DNA of 64,000 bases from Zingiber officinale (taxonomy: Eukaryota; Streptophyta; Magnoliopsida; Zingiberales; Zingiberaceae): positions 48,020,722 through 48,084,721 of the forward strand of contig NC_056000.1 of assembly GCF_018446385.1 (NCBI RefSeq), in the 5' to 3' direction. Below the pieces are notes generated by a model that had not been told where the DNA came from, searched no databases, and was given only the letters and a program-made list of their open reading frames with translations. This document shows, one piece after another, positions 1 through 12,407 of the stretch. A program made the position numbers and the translations under genes. Each line of letters begins with the position of its first letter. Position 1 is the first letter of the stretch.

Positions 1-928
1 CGATATGAAGGAATGTAAATATTCTTGAGATCAAAGTAATAAGGGATCGCAAGAAAAGAATATTTTACTTATCCCAAGCTTCATACATCGAAAAAAATCC
101 CTGCTCGTTTTAAGCATACAAAACTCCAAGAAAGGTTTCTTACCTTTTCAGGATAGAGTAACTTTATCTAAAGATGTCTCTGTAGACATCAAAGGAGATA
201 AAGGAATTAAAGGCAGTTCTTTATGCTTCGGCTGACAGAAGCCTAATGTATGCTATGCACGAGACCAGAAATCTGTTTTGCCAAGGGCATAGTTAGCAGA
301 TATCAAAGTAACTCTAGACAAGGACAGTGGACTGCAGTAAAGCATATATTGAAGTACCTTAAAGGTACTAGAGATTATATGCTAGCTTACAAGGCAGTTA
401 ATTTAGTCCTTGTGGGTTACATGGATTTTGATTTCCAATCGGATAGGGACAATAATAAGTCAACCTCGGGGTTTTGTGCTTACTTTAGGAGGTAAAGTCA
501 TAACTATGGAAGAGTGATAAGCATAGGTGTTTTTCTGGACTCCACCATAGAAGTTTAGTATATGGCAAGCCTCTGAGGCAGCCATAAAAGCTGAATGACT
601 CAATAACCTCAAGATAGACTTAGATATGATTTCTGGTTTGCCCAAAGATTATTACAATTTATTGTAATAATGTTGGTGTAGTAGCAAACTCAAAGAAACC
701 ATAAGTCTATAAGGCAAGTAAACACAATAGAGCGCAAGTACCACCCAATACGAGAAATAGTATAAACGAGGAGAAGTTGTTGCCGCCCAGATTGCATCAG
801 GTGATGACCTATAGATCCTTTCACTAAGGTCCTTAAGGCAAGAGCTTTTGATGGGCATGTTGAAGGGTTGGGAATCAGATGTATGGCAGCAGATATGGCA
901 ACTTAGTCTTTTAGTATAAGTGGGAGAT
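1..928 (+). mobile_element. Copia internal region, 3' end (reverse transcriptase / RNase H remnant)
   Basis: Fossil of a Ty1/Copia retrotransposon. Positions 250-495 translate to a peptide resembling the Copia RNase H region (the segment containing NNKSTSGFCAYF matches the family's KSTSG block). The region is clearly broken. It ends in a purine-rich tract at about 919-928, directly before the LTR, as expected for the 3' end of an internal domain. The element's 5' part lies outside the window. Confidence 0.8.
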
Positions 929-3601
929 TGTTAGAGTGTATACTAAAAGCCTAGCTTTTGGTATAAACATTTATCTAGAAATAAGAATCACATTGGTCAA
1001 ATGTCTACATTTATGATAAATGTAGTTGTTCAATTAATTTATATTGTAGATAACATGGTGTGTGGTGTCACACACAGAAGATCATGTTATCAGTACCTTA
1101 TAAATTATAAGCGGTAGCTCACGACCATAATGGAAAGGAACAAACCATTGGAAGGTCGTAGTGTAATTAGGTATTAGTTTATCTTAACTATATAATTACA
1201 CTAGTACACTTAGAGTGTATTGAGTAGGACCATTAGAGGCGTTTCTTTTATACTGACTTTATAAAGAAACAAGACCTCGATTATTATGGAAGTGTGTGCT
1301 CTTAATCCTAATATAATAACAAGCACATATATTTGATATTTATTTCTTTAATTTATCAATGGGTGAGATTTAGTTCGATGAATCAATAAGCCCGATAAGT
1401 TGGGAAATGATATCACTTATAGTGTGTGTTGTTGATTATAGAAGGAAACTGTGTCCTAGTGATCTAGGTTGAGAATGTCCCCAAGAGGGGCTCATAAGGA
1501 TTGTCATGTTAAACCCTGCAGGTGGACTTAGTCCGACATGACGATGAAGTTGAGTGGTACTACTCTTGGAGCTAGATATTAATTAAGTGAGTTGTCAGTA
1601 ACTTACTTAATTAGTGGACATTTGTTATCTTAAACACAGGGAGACTAACACACTCATAATAAGAAGGAGCCCAAAATGTAATTTGGGATTGGTGCGGTAG
1701 TTCAATAATAGTTCTTTAGTGGAATGAATTATTATTGATGAAATTAAGTTGTGTGTTCGGGCGAACACGGGATGCTTAATTTCATCGGGAGACCAAAACC
1801 AATTCCTCCTCTCGGTCCCTATCGTAGCCTCTAGTATATAGAGATTTATACCCACCGCATACCCACCTTCTTATCCATCCAATGGGGCCGGCCAAGCTAG
1901 CTTGGAACCCAAGCTAGGGCCGGCCAAGTCCAAGTGGATGAGCCATGTAGGTGGCCGGCCAAAGCTTGGGTCCCAAGCTTAGGTGGCCGGCCACTAGAAT
2001 ATTAAAAAGGATTTTTATTAAAATTATTTCTTATGTGGATATCATGATTTTAAAAGAGAGTTTAAAAATTAAAAATTTCCTTTTATAACTTTCTACAAAA
2101 GATTAAGAGAAGAGATTAATCTCTTTCCTTATTTGTAGATTAAAAGGATGGTTTTAATTTTTGGTAAAAACTTTCCTTATTTGTAAATCATCTACATGTT
2201 TAAAAGAGAGTTTAAAATTTGAAATCTTTCCTTATTTGTTGATTAAAGGAGGATTTTAAATTTTAAGAAAACTTTCAATTTTAATCATGTTCATGATTTA
2301 AAAGAGAGTTTAAAATTAAATATTCTCTTTTATAAGTTTCTACAAAAGATTAAGAAAAGATTTGATATCTTTCCTTATTTGTAGATTAAAAGAGATTTTA
2401 ATTTTTAGAGATAACTTTCTTTTTATCCACATGTTTAAAAGAAATATTTTAATTTATAAAATTTCCTTTTTATTAACCACCATGAAGGGAAAAATTATTT
2501 GAGAAATTTTTATAAATTTCCGAAAGCAAATTAGGAAGTTTTAATTCTTGTGTGAATTAAAATTTCCTTGATTTAATGGTGGCCGGCCATTGTATTTGTA
2601 AAAAGGAAATTATTTTTAATTAAATAAAATTTTCTTTTTCATGGCAAAATAATTAAGGAAGTTTTTAATTAAATTTCCTTATTTGCCAAGACCAAGGATT
2701 ATAAAAGAGGGGGTAGAGAAGGCTTCATGGTGAACAACTCTATTATTCTTCTCCTCTCTTTTCCTCCTTGGTGGTCGGCCCTAGCTTCTTCCTCTTCTCT
2801 TCTTCTTATGGCCGGCGGCAACCTCTCTTGGAGCTCTTGATGGTGGCCGGTTCTAGCTAGGAGAAGAAGGAGAGAAAGGTGGTTTTGTTTCTTGCATCCC
2901 TTGGAGCTTGGTGGTGGTGGCCGGACCTCTACTTCTCTTGGAGAATTGTGGTGGCCGAAACTTGCAAGGAAGAAGAAGGTGCTTGGTGGTTCTCATCTCG
3001 GAAGATCGTTGCCCACACAACGTCCGAGGTTAGAAGAGGAATACGGTAGAAGATCAAGAGGTCTTTTTAGAAGGTATAACTAGTAATTTTTCCTTTCCGC
3101 ATCATGCTAGTTATTTATGGAAATAATACCAAATACAAGAGGCTTACGATTCTAGTATTTCGAATATGTTTTTCGAAGTTGTGTTCTTTTATTTTTTCTT
3201 TTCCTTGTGATTTGATTATTCTTTTCGGTTAACCTAAAGTTATTTTAGGAAATTAAATATTAGCTTTCCATAAAAGGTTTTGTCTAGTCGGTGGTGGTTG
3301 CTCCCATATCCAAGAAGGCCATGTGCCTCGCCACGTCAGTACTAGGAACCAATTATGGAAATTAATATTTAATGGAATTAATAACTTAAGGTGACTTGGG
3401 TCGAACGTGTTAAGTTCCGCAGGAGATCCAAGTCAAAACCTAAAAGAACAAATAGATTAAGTTTTGGATCAAACGTGTTAAGTTCCGCAGGCGATCCAAA
3501 ATTTAATTTAAAAGAACACATGGTAGCTAGGAAAAGGTTCAGACCTTTATACAAAATTTTTGTACAGTGGAACCTCTAGGTTTTCCGAGTAGCAACCAAC
3601 A
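929..3601 (+). mobile_element. 3' LTR of the Copia element (about 2.67 kb)
   Basis: The sequence starts TGTTAGAGTG directly after the polypurine tract and ends CAACCAACA, giving the usual TG...CA ends. A TATA box (TATAAAAG, 2700-2707) marks a plausible LTR promoter. The first half carries several GGCCGGCC palindromes (near 1885, 1918, 1952, 1985 and 2580) and an AT-rich stretch at 2040-2470 that repeats variants of AAAAGAGAGTTTAAAAT. The 5' LTR and target duplication partner are outside the window, so age cannot be judged. ORFs inside are short and look fortuitous. Confidence 0.8.
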
Positions 3602-3978
3602 ACTTGGACTTTTCCCGTGCCAAGTCTCCACACTTGGACTTTTCGCGTGCCAAGCTCCCTGCTTGGACTTTTCCAGTGCCAAGTTCCCTGCTTGGACTTT
3701 TTCCGTTGCTAAGTCTCTATACTTGGACTCTTTCCCGGATCAGGTCAACCAGGTCAACCTTGACCTACGTTGCACCAATAATCTCCCAAACATTTGTCCC
3801 ATATCAAGAATACAACTCTTCCACGAGTGTCAAACATCAAAATACAACTCAACTAGGTCAACCTTGACCTAAGGTTGCACCAACAATCTTCCTAAGTCAA
3901 ACATCAAAATACAACTCGAGTCAGGTCAACTCGAGTCAGGTCAACCAGGTCAACCTTGACCTAAGGTTGCACCAACAG
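3602..3978 (-). mobile_element. Truncated LTR start, minus orientation, with repeated end motif
   Basis: Read on the minus strand, this begins TGTTGGTGCAACCTTAGG and continues with GGTCAAGGTTGACC, the same start as other LTRs in the window (near 14321 and 29832). The start motif recurs in degenerate form near 3870 and 3765, so the LTR end was repeated. The part at 3602-3735 repeats ACTTGGACTTTTC-type units. It is cut off at the left by the Copia LTR. Confidence 0.55.
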
Positions 3979-4125
3979 AGTTGACCCTTAGATTAATCAT
4001 CTCAAGGAGGTGAATACCAAATAAAATAAAGGTGTTAGCATTGCTTTAAGTTTTCCATTGCAAATCATCTTTAAAGAAGCGAAAGAGCTATTCACCTCCT
4101 TTAGCTCTCTATATATCCTAATAAG

Positions 4126-4136
4126 TGGTATCAGAC
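4126..4136 (+). other. Primer-binding site (initiator Met tRNA)
   Basis: TGGTATCAGAC lies two bases after the LTR remnant. It matches the plant Copia primer-binding consensus TGGTATCAGAGC except near its end. Confidence 0.7.
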
Positions 4137-4832
4137 TTAGATTGGTCTTTATCAGACTAACCACCAGAAGAAGCAAGAGCTAGAAGAAGAAGAAGCTAGA
4201 GTAAAAGGATTAATCATCAAGGGAGCTCAACTTCAAAATTTATTTCTAAGATGAATTCAGATATGACATACAAGCACCTCCACCATTCGAAATGGGAATC
4301 TTTGATTTTTGAAAATCAAGGGTTGAAAATTTTTTCACGATGGACATAGAACAATGATTTCCTATAATGGAAGGATTTCAAGTTCCAATAGATAGCAAAG
4401 GGAAGCTCCTCAAGAAGAAGAAATGAATCGAGGAGCAAATTAAGAGATCTGAGGTAAATGTTAAGGTAACCAAATTATTGGTTAATTTGTTGTCTAACAA
4501 TCTCTTGTGCAAAATTGGAGAATATCAAGATATCAAAGAACTATGGAGAAAATCACAAAACTTAATGAAGATCCAACCTCAGTGCAAAATGAAGCCAAAT
4601 CTAAAGAGGAAAACTCATTAAATTAAGAGCAAAAGGTTTCAGAGGTTGAGAGATGTTCAACATCCTAGGATGAAGTTGAAGATGCATCCACCTCAAGGAT
4701 TGAGGGGAGCATAGTTCATTGACATCGAAATGAGAAGAAGCCTCGACATATGAATCAAATGAAAAATCATGTGTCACCCCTATAAGTAAAGAAGATATAA
4801 CAATTTCAATTTGTAAAAATAAAAATAATATC

Positions 4833-5591
4833 ATATGCTTTGAGTGTCAAGAGAATGGACACTACAAGAGCAAATGTCCAAGATTTGTCAAGAAGAAGAA
4901 ATCAAAGGAGATCGACCACATGATACGAAAGGACAAGGAGTACATTGTGTGCTTCTCTTGCAATCAAAAGGGGCATTATGAAATCAACGTCCAAAGGAAA
5001 GTAATCCAACCAAGAATAAAGGAGAAAGCTCAAATTAAGGGACATTATTGAAATAAATGTCCAAATTAAGGAGATCGACCATTAGTTAATGGTACTTATT
5101 TAAGTCATAATAAAATACATCCTAGAAATAACTTATATGATTTTAGAGCATGCTATCGTGAAAATATGAAGCATGATAATTCTAAGGATAATTATAAGTC
5201 ATATCATGCTAGAAAAATCCTACCTAATGATAGAAAGGTAAAAAATGACTTAGGCAAGAACTCTAGGCGACGTAGACATGTGCCTAAGAAGAAAAATATA
5301 CAAGACATTCATGAAAAATCCAAATTTGAAGAATTAAGGATTGAGAATCAAGTCTTGAGGTCAAGACTTGAGAAATTTGAGAGAATCCTAGAGAAAATGA
5401 CAAATAATGTCAAATGGTCAAGAAAGCAAAACCTAGGCTTAGATAGACAAGAACTATCTAAGGACAAAAATAGTTTGGAATACAAACCTAGAGTCAAGGA
5501 GGATGTGTCATCGTATCATAAAGTTTTATATAACTATGGAACTAACCCTAAGTCTAGAAGTCAAGCTAAGGTTATAATAGGCTATCCCTAG
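4833..5591 (+). pseudogene. Gag remnant with CCHC zinc knuckles (fossil)
   Basis: The peptide CFECQENGHYKSKC (about 4833-4875) fits CX2CX4HX4C, the nucleocapsid zinc knuckle. A second, weaker knuckle (CFSCNQKGHYE) follows about 110 bases on. Downstream, 5166-5591 encodes a charged segment with a heptad-like stretch (ENQVLRSRLEKFERILEKM), common in plant Copia gag C-termini. It is broken and not expected to be functional. Confidence 0.65.
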
Positions 5592-7197
5592 AGTTGACCT
5601 AGAGGCGACTAGCATAACTAAGGCTTCTAAAAAGCCTAGAAAAATCATTAGGAAGGTTTCTAGGGAAGTTATCCCTGGTGAGTACCTAAAACACCCATGA
5701 AGCACCAATAGATTTTGAGTTTCTAACAATGTATTCTCTATACACTAAATGAGTTTAGAATGTGTCAATTCTAATTGGAAGTGTAGTTAGCCTAATTATA
5801 GTGAAATTGATATTTTAGAAAAAATTTAAGGTATTGTGTCATCTTAAAAATGAAAAGTGAATTTTTTACTCTTGAAGAATAAAAGTGTATCAATTAAAAG
5901 TTTAAAATATTGAGATTTGATTAAATTGGCGCAAATAGGATGAAATTCAAAGAAATATCAAGTTGAAATTTTAACATTTTCTAGGGAGATGGGGGAAACT
6001 TATGCTTATTTTAACATAATAACTAAGGAATAACACTTAGATAAAAATTTAGGTATTTTCTTTGCACAATAATTGTCATATTTTGTGTGCCCTATTATAT
6101 GTCATGACATTATACTTTACATTCATATTGTTATAAAAAATATCATATGTCATATCATACATATATCATTTAACTATGATAGTTTTCTTTTAAAAAATGC
6201 TTACTATGTATGCTGATATGGGTTAGGTTGCTTCTCAGACAGGATCATATGTGATAATCATTATCATGCATTGTTTAAAAATCTTGAAAATTAAGGATAA
6301 TGATATTAATTGACATCCTAGATAGGATAATCAAAGTTAAAATGCCTAGATAGAGATGCATAATCCCTTAGTTTAGGGAAAACCTATTTTACATTTTACA
6401 AAAACTATAGAGTTGATTTGTATATGTATTGAGACACATTAGATGCAAGTGAAATGTTAGAATGATGAACAAGACTTAAGATGTTGATTTAGTATATCTA
6501 ATTGAGTTTTAATTTCATCAAAACAAATGATTATGTGAAGTTCAATTATGGGGAAAGCTAATGTACATGTCATATGTATTTAGGCTAAAGATCGTTGTTG
6601 AAAATTTGTTTTGAAAATTATTTTAGAAAATCTTGGTGAAGTTTATTTGTTGATAAGAATCACTAATTATTATTTAGATATAAAGTTAGAATGAAATATT
6701 AAAATTTTCAATAGTTTTAAATTTTGAATCATTCTTTGAAAATGAGATTTATTTTTATAGAAGACTATTTTTCCCAGATAGTATATGACATAAGTAATGT
6801 CTACGTGAAATTTTATAATTTTTTTGAAAATCATAGAATTACTTGTAATTTCTGAATTTTGGGTTGAATTTAATTTCGGAAATAAGAAATGACAATTGAT
6901 TAGGCATTGTTGCCAATTGATTGGGACGTGTTATAATCAATTAGCAGTGGGCGCCATGTCTGATTTCAGTCTACTATGCTATATTTAGTCAATTTAACTA
7001 TCTCTAACCATTTGAAGTAATTGAGTAAGAATTTAAGGGTAATTTTCTTGATAAAAATAAGAAAGCAATAGTTAAAGAGGATTAATTTGGAGTTAAATAG
7101 GAGGTTTAGATTCAAGGGTGAATTCTTAACCTCATGACTTCAAATTTTGGAACTTTCTAAAAGTTTAGGAACTTCAAATCATTGTTGATGCAATGAT
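5592..7197 (+). other. AT-rich internal region of the degenerate element
   Basis: No coding signal was recognised. The stretch is AT-rich, lacks long frames and continues after the inserted solo LTR at 9194. It ends in the polypurine tract before the 3' LTR, so it belongs to the element rather than to a host gene. Confidence 0.5.
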
Positions 7198-7202
7198 AGA
7201 AG

Positions 7203-9188
7203 TATTGGGGAGCCCGATGTGGTGTGTGCTCAAACACGTTTCAGAAAAGATGTGCAATAGAAATAAAAACATAATAATTCTTAATTATTACATCACACAC
7301 TATACACATGCAAGGATACAACACGATAAAACATTATCATAAAATAAAATTTTCTAAAATAATTTTTACTCTATGTATACCTGGAGGATGATGTGAAATG
7401 GAAAGAGCATCAACTAGCAAACCCAACCGAGTTTACCTCTGTTCATATCCATGCTGGGTTATCGTTAAGATGGCTTTACAAAACCATGAGTTGTTCGTCT
7501 CCAATCGATACTAGCTAAGAATGAAGACGAAGCAATCCGAGAGAACTTTTATGGCACGATTTGGTGGGCATCGCAACACCGAAATCATTGACACCAAATT
7601 CATCAATACCGAAATCTTCGACACTGAATTTGTCAACAATGAATTCGACGACATTGAATTCTTCAGCATCAAATTTAGTGGCTGGAGATGACCGACGGTA
7701 ACTCTTGGGCGGCGACTAGAGAGAGGTAAAGGGAGAAGAGGATGAGAAGAAACCCTAATCAAATTAGAGATTTCTCTCAAAGAATAAAATAGCTCATCTC
7801 TTCTCCTTATAGAGGGGGTAGTTATACACCTCTACATGACTTAGGAGCAACTCATCTCCCAAATCCAATAATCAAAGTTAACCTGATCCATTATCATTAA
7901 GATTAAGTTTGGTTCAAAATTAAATAAAACTCTTTTGGTTTATTATTAAACCAAGTTATTTCATAACTAAACCAAATTCCTTTTGATTTATTATCAAACT
8001 ATAACGAATGCATATCTCCTACAATAGTCATGGCTCATCCGCGCTTCCATTCTGACAAATATCTTTCCATATTTATCTTTTGTTTAGTCCAACCAAACTT
8101 TGTCTCTCTCTCGATTTGGGAATCCAATTCTCAAACTCGTTTTAAGTCTCTAAGATAAACTCATAGCGTGTATGACTTTATAGGTTCTAGGTTATGTCGA
8201 TCATTCATAATTAAGCATTAATTATGGAATGATCATGAGTGACACCTAGTAGTACATTATGATCCCCAATTGATCGAAAAAATTATAGTTGATTTTAGAA
8301 CCACTTCTGAACCTTTCAGTAGCTACAGTCAGTTGTGTCTTGTTCCTTTCACTCATCTTATACCCACTTGGTTCAAGACATGGTTTATGTGTCAGTCCCC
8401 ACTAGACTGACTATGTCACATCTAGCCTAAGTAATACTTTTTTGTCTTGCAAATTCAAGTTATTCTTACATATATCCAAGAGTACAATACTCTTAACATG
8501 TGATATTTTGGTCAAAGATTTTGAGTAATAATCCTGACAAGTGGCCTAAGGGTATACATCTCCTTATAAGGAGTGGTGAATTTTTTGTTGATATTCAAAT
8601 ACATTTGGATACTTTGACTTATACCAATTATCCCGAGTCCACACCTACACAGAGATGTTTGCTTAAGTTGTCAAAATATAAGTCTCCATAACCAAGATGA
8701 TTTGAATAGCTCAAGTTGAAGGAAACTTGCGCTCGGCCTGTAGTAAGAGCTTCAATGACATATCCATATATGTAGAGAACCATATGAAGTTTTACAGCAT
8801 GTCACTCCAATGAACTAGTTACCATAACTATCATCCACGTATAACTCTCAACATCTCAATGTCTTCAGCCAGTGAGGAATAGCTACTTGGTCAGACAAAG
8901 GAGTATAACTCATGTTGGTCTCATAGAATTGATGATGTCCAAACACATCAATTCGTCGACTAGGGAAGATTTTAATACATTCATAATTATACATGTAGAG
9001 ATGCTCACTAATCGTGATCTAATCATAAGTTCTCTCATGATATGAATCGTCTTGCAGACACTCAGTAAATGAGTTTAAGATCCAATCAAACATATATAGA
9101 ATGCATACTCAAATAGTGAATATTTATTTATCTAATAAATAGTACAAATCATAAGGTAATTGCCTTAAAACACCTCTCAAATATAACA
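7203..9188 (-). mobile_element. Solo LTR (Copia type), 1986 bp, target duplication AGAAG
   Basis: On the minus strand it begins TGTTATATTTGAGAGGTG, then GGCAATTACC, a start seen in many plant Copia LTRs, and ends at a degenerate CCCAATA. It is flanked by AGAAG at 7198-7202 and 9189-9193, a perfect 5-bp target-site duplication. No internal domain is present, so this is a solo LTR left by LTR-LTR recombination. The frame at 7511-7780 inside it is not credible as a gene. Confidence 0.75.
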
Positions 9189-9852
9189 AGAAGTTAGAGC
9201 ATGCTTTGAAGAGAAGGTTCTTCTTAAAGGCATGATGATAGATGGATTCTCAAGGTTGAGCGTTAGAGACAATGGAAGGGTATGAGACCTTCATTATAAA
9301 GTTCAAATGACAAAAGAATGCATCTTGGGGAGAAACTTTTTAATGTGTGTCAAAGAGGGAGAAAAATATAGGGTTTAAGTTAGGAAACCCTCATTTATAC
9401 TTTGACATGGGATGAAGAAGAGAGTTGGACTAATATGAGTTGGCCTAACTTAAACATATTGTCAAATCTCAAAAAGGGAGAGATTGTTAGTGTAATCATC
9501 TTTGGGTCAAGATTGACCAGTTTGACTAAGCTCAAGTTGACTCGAGCTTGAGTTTCAATATTGTACAATATGTGAGAGAGAAGTCAAGTAGGTTAAGGGA
9601 AGACAAGATACTTGTTTGGGAAAGTTCTAACTAGAGATTAGGTAACGAGAAGCCATAATTGAAGGTTAGGTAACCAAAAAATCACAGTGGGTGATGATAG
9701 GTAATGGAAGTTCTAGTACAAACCAAGCAATGAAAGTCCAAGTAGAACTAGGTAAGGGGAAAGTCCAAGTTGGTCAAAGGTTAACTAGACACTTGGTGAT
9801 CAGAAGTCTAAAGAGAGTTGGTACGAACTGAAAAATCCAAGTGGGTTAAAGG

Positions 9853-11072
9853 TGTTTGATCGATATGCACGTGAGAGGGGGGGTGAATCACGTGGTTTTC
9901 AAAAACTCATCTTTTCTTTTTGAAATCTAAAAACAAAATATGCAGCGGAGAAAGAAATAAGAAAGTGAGAACAAAGAACATAAGAAAATACAGTCAATTT
10001 ACTTGGTTCGAAGCATTTAGCGACTCCTACTCCAAGATCCAGGTCCCGCGGATCTATCGATGGGTAATCCACTAAAAAACCTTTTCTGGTACCTCCAGAA
10101 GAGATAATCGAGTACAAGAAGATTAGAACAAGTGCAACACACTACACTTGTCCTTTTGCAGTAATTAAATACACAAATATAACTTGTTACCAACACGTAA
10201 GGATCAAGTGTGAGAGCGTTCGTGTGTTGTGTTGGTCTATTGACCATGATCGAAAGTCCTCGGAACAGTTGTCGGGTGCAGTAGCTTCATAGCAGAGTCG
10301 TAGCAGGAGCTTGGAGCAGTCGGAAGCTCAAACGGATGCCCAGTAGCTTGTATATGAGTGTTGTGTTGAAGCCTTCTCGAGACTGCCTTATATAAGGCAT
10401 GGAAGGCGCCTTCCATAGCTGTTGCAGGCGCCTTCAACCTGGAAAATTCAATCTCGAATAGCCCGACACTTATCCACGATGAAGTCAAAATTTTATCCTG
10501 CGAAAGGCGCCTTCCATAGCCATGGAAGGCGCCTTCTATGAATAGTATGAAGGCGTCTTCACTACTTGAAGGCCCCTTCAGATACTGTTCATTCGAAGGT
10601 AAATTTGCTCCTTTTTCTACAAAATAAAGTTAATCCAAATAACTTGCAAAATAATTATTAGGACAATAACAATTAATAATAAAAAGTAGTAGTTAGTTCC
10701 TGCCCTCCCAGGACCAGAAACTAGCCACGATCTCAGTTTTAGGGATCCCAAATGGACTTAAACCGGATCGACGACTACTGCCCCTCGACCGAGACACATC
10801 CTCATAAGGTCACTCTCCTCTAGTGACTTACCTTAACTTACCAACTTGCCAAACATTTGGTCAGCCCGTCGACCTATTTGGACTTCATGCCAACTACCCG
10901 GTCGGCCCGTTGACCTAGCTAGACTTGATGCCAGATACCTGGTCAGTCCGTCGACCTATTTAGACTTCTCCTGCACACTTGATCAAGTGGTTAGATCACA
11001 ACATAACCTAATTTAATTTACTTGTCATTCATCAAAACCTGAGTTAGATCGTTAGTGCAAACTACACCAACA
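9853..11072 (-). mobile_element. Solo LTR, 1220 bp, target duplication AAAGG
   Basis: On the minus strand it begins TGTTGGTGTAGTTTGC and ends GATCAAACA. It is flanked by AAAGG at 9848-9852 and 11073-11077. Near its 3' end (10017-10130) is a segment also present at about 36060-36160. The GGAAGGCGCCTTCC words around 10400-10560 are palindromic. The ORFs inside are unlike known proteins. This copy serves as the uninterrupted reference for the LTR split at 35919-46137. Confidence 0.75.
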
Positions 11073-11908
11073 AAAGGTTGATTGAATGCTAGGCAATGGG
11101 AAGTGCTAACAGGTCACGGATGACTGGATGTTGGGCAACGAAAGTTCTGGTAGATTGAGGTCAACCGAATACTAGGCAAGATGTGGTTTTATCCTTGGAA
11201 AGGCTGAATTTGGGTTAAGTAGTCTATTGCCTTGGAGTGTAATTGATTGACAAATCCTAAACCCGAATCTTATGATTTTGGTGCTTGAATTGATTGAGCA
11301 ACGCCAATCGATTAGTGACAGGAGATGTTATTCGAATAGGAGGTGTTGAATCAATTGGACATATTGTCTAATTGATTAGAAATTGTTCTAACCGATTAGG
11401 TTGATTACCTAATCAGTTGGGGGATATTTTCGTGAGCAAAAAAGATATTGAATCGATTAGACTAATCGATTAAACATGACTCAATCGATTAAGATAATAA
11501 ATTAGAAGCTTTGTTATGACAACATAGAAAGTGTTGGAGTCGATTGGATAATTGATTAACGCTAAACCGAGGGCCTTTTCGTGATAGCACAAAAAGCCTT
11601 GAAATCGATTGGGGTAATTGATTAAAGGCTTCCTAATCGATTGGTATGACTCACCAATCAATTAGACATTCGAAAAAGAGTTATTCTATAGATTTTCAAA
11701 TGGTCATTTGACGTGGCAATAGCCTAATCATTAGAAGGCGTCGAAGTAACCCTAAAAAAGTTTGGCGAGATTTGAAGCGCACTTGGTTTAGCCAATTCTT
11801 GGGTGTTTGGAGAAGAAATGTCGCTGTATTTTCTACCACCAAGAGATAATTCAAAGTAAGAAAAGACAAAGCAACACAAGATTCCTCATTGTAAACTCTA
11901 AAGTCATT

Positions 11909-12129
11909 TTCATGGTGGCAAAAGGCGACTACGCTCGCCTCCGGCACCCTCACGAACCCGTCCTAGGGCCAACACGGAGGAGATAAATCACGGATGACTA
12001 CTATCCTTTAGAATAGTGGCTGGAGCATGAGGGAGGCATTTACCTCGGCTATGCTGAAATTTGAACCCCAGACCCCATAGTGGCAGCATCTCATGCGCTA
12101 GCCATTAGACCGTCCCAAGGGGACTACCC
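11909..12129 (-). mobile_element. tRNA-derived SINE with target duplication
   Basis: Read on the minus strand, a tRNA-like head comes first, with an A-box-like TGGCTAGCGCATGA followed by a B-box-like GGGGTTCAAATTTC about 30 bases later. These are RNA polymerase III promoter elements. The body contains GATTTATCTCCTCCGTG. It is flanked by TAAAGTCATT (11899-11908) and TAAAAGTCATT (12130-12140), a near-perfect target duplication. It inserted into the LTR end. A related copy lies near 50600-50745. Confidence 0.75.
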
Positions 12130-12407
12130 TAAAAGTCATTCTCGATTATATTTTGTGTTTACATTCTTATTTATTTTTTGTTATATTCTCATGCTTGAGT
12201 TTGTACGAGATTTCTCTGCCTCCGGAAAGGAGGTTTTCATAGTGCATATGTGAGAGTAAGAAATGGATCCTTATATTAGTTACCTCAAAGAGATAGATAC
12301 CAAATAAACTGAAGATGTTAGTATTACTTTAAGTTTTTTACTGTAAATCATCTTCAAAGAGATGAACGAAACTCTTCATCCCCTTTTAGTCTCTACATGT
12401 CTTAACA

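Larger units (their letters stand above)
3979..12407 (+). mobile_element. Degenerate Copia-type element with nested insertions
   Basis: A worn LTR element. The remnant 5' LTR (3979-4123) matches the end of the 3' LTR (about 12250-12407). It is followed by a primer-binding site TGGTATCAGAC (4126-4136) complementary to initiator methionine tRNA. Gag-type zinc knuckles lie at about 4833-4880 and 4945-4990, and a lysine-rich, coiled-coil-like gag segment spans 5166-5591. The polypurine tract ends at 9484 and the 3' LTR starts TGTTAGTG at 9485. No recognisable protease, integrase or reverse transcriptase was found between 5600 and 9480. It is therefore either a non-autonomous form or heavily eroded. 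Two solo LTRs and one SINE inserted later. Confidence 0.7.
9485..12407 (+). mobile_element. 3' LTR of the degenerate element, split by a solo LTR and a SINE
   Basis: It starts TGTTAGTGTAATC after the purine tract AAAAAGGGAGAGA and ends at TAACA (12407). Without the two insertions the LTR would be about 1.5 kb. It contains GTCAAGATTGACC near its start and many AATCGATTGG-like words at 11260-11680. Its last 150 bases match the 5' LTR remnant before 4123. Confidence 0.65.
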
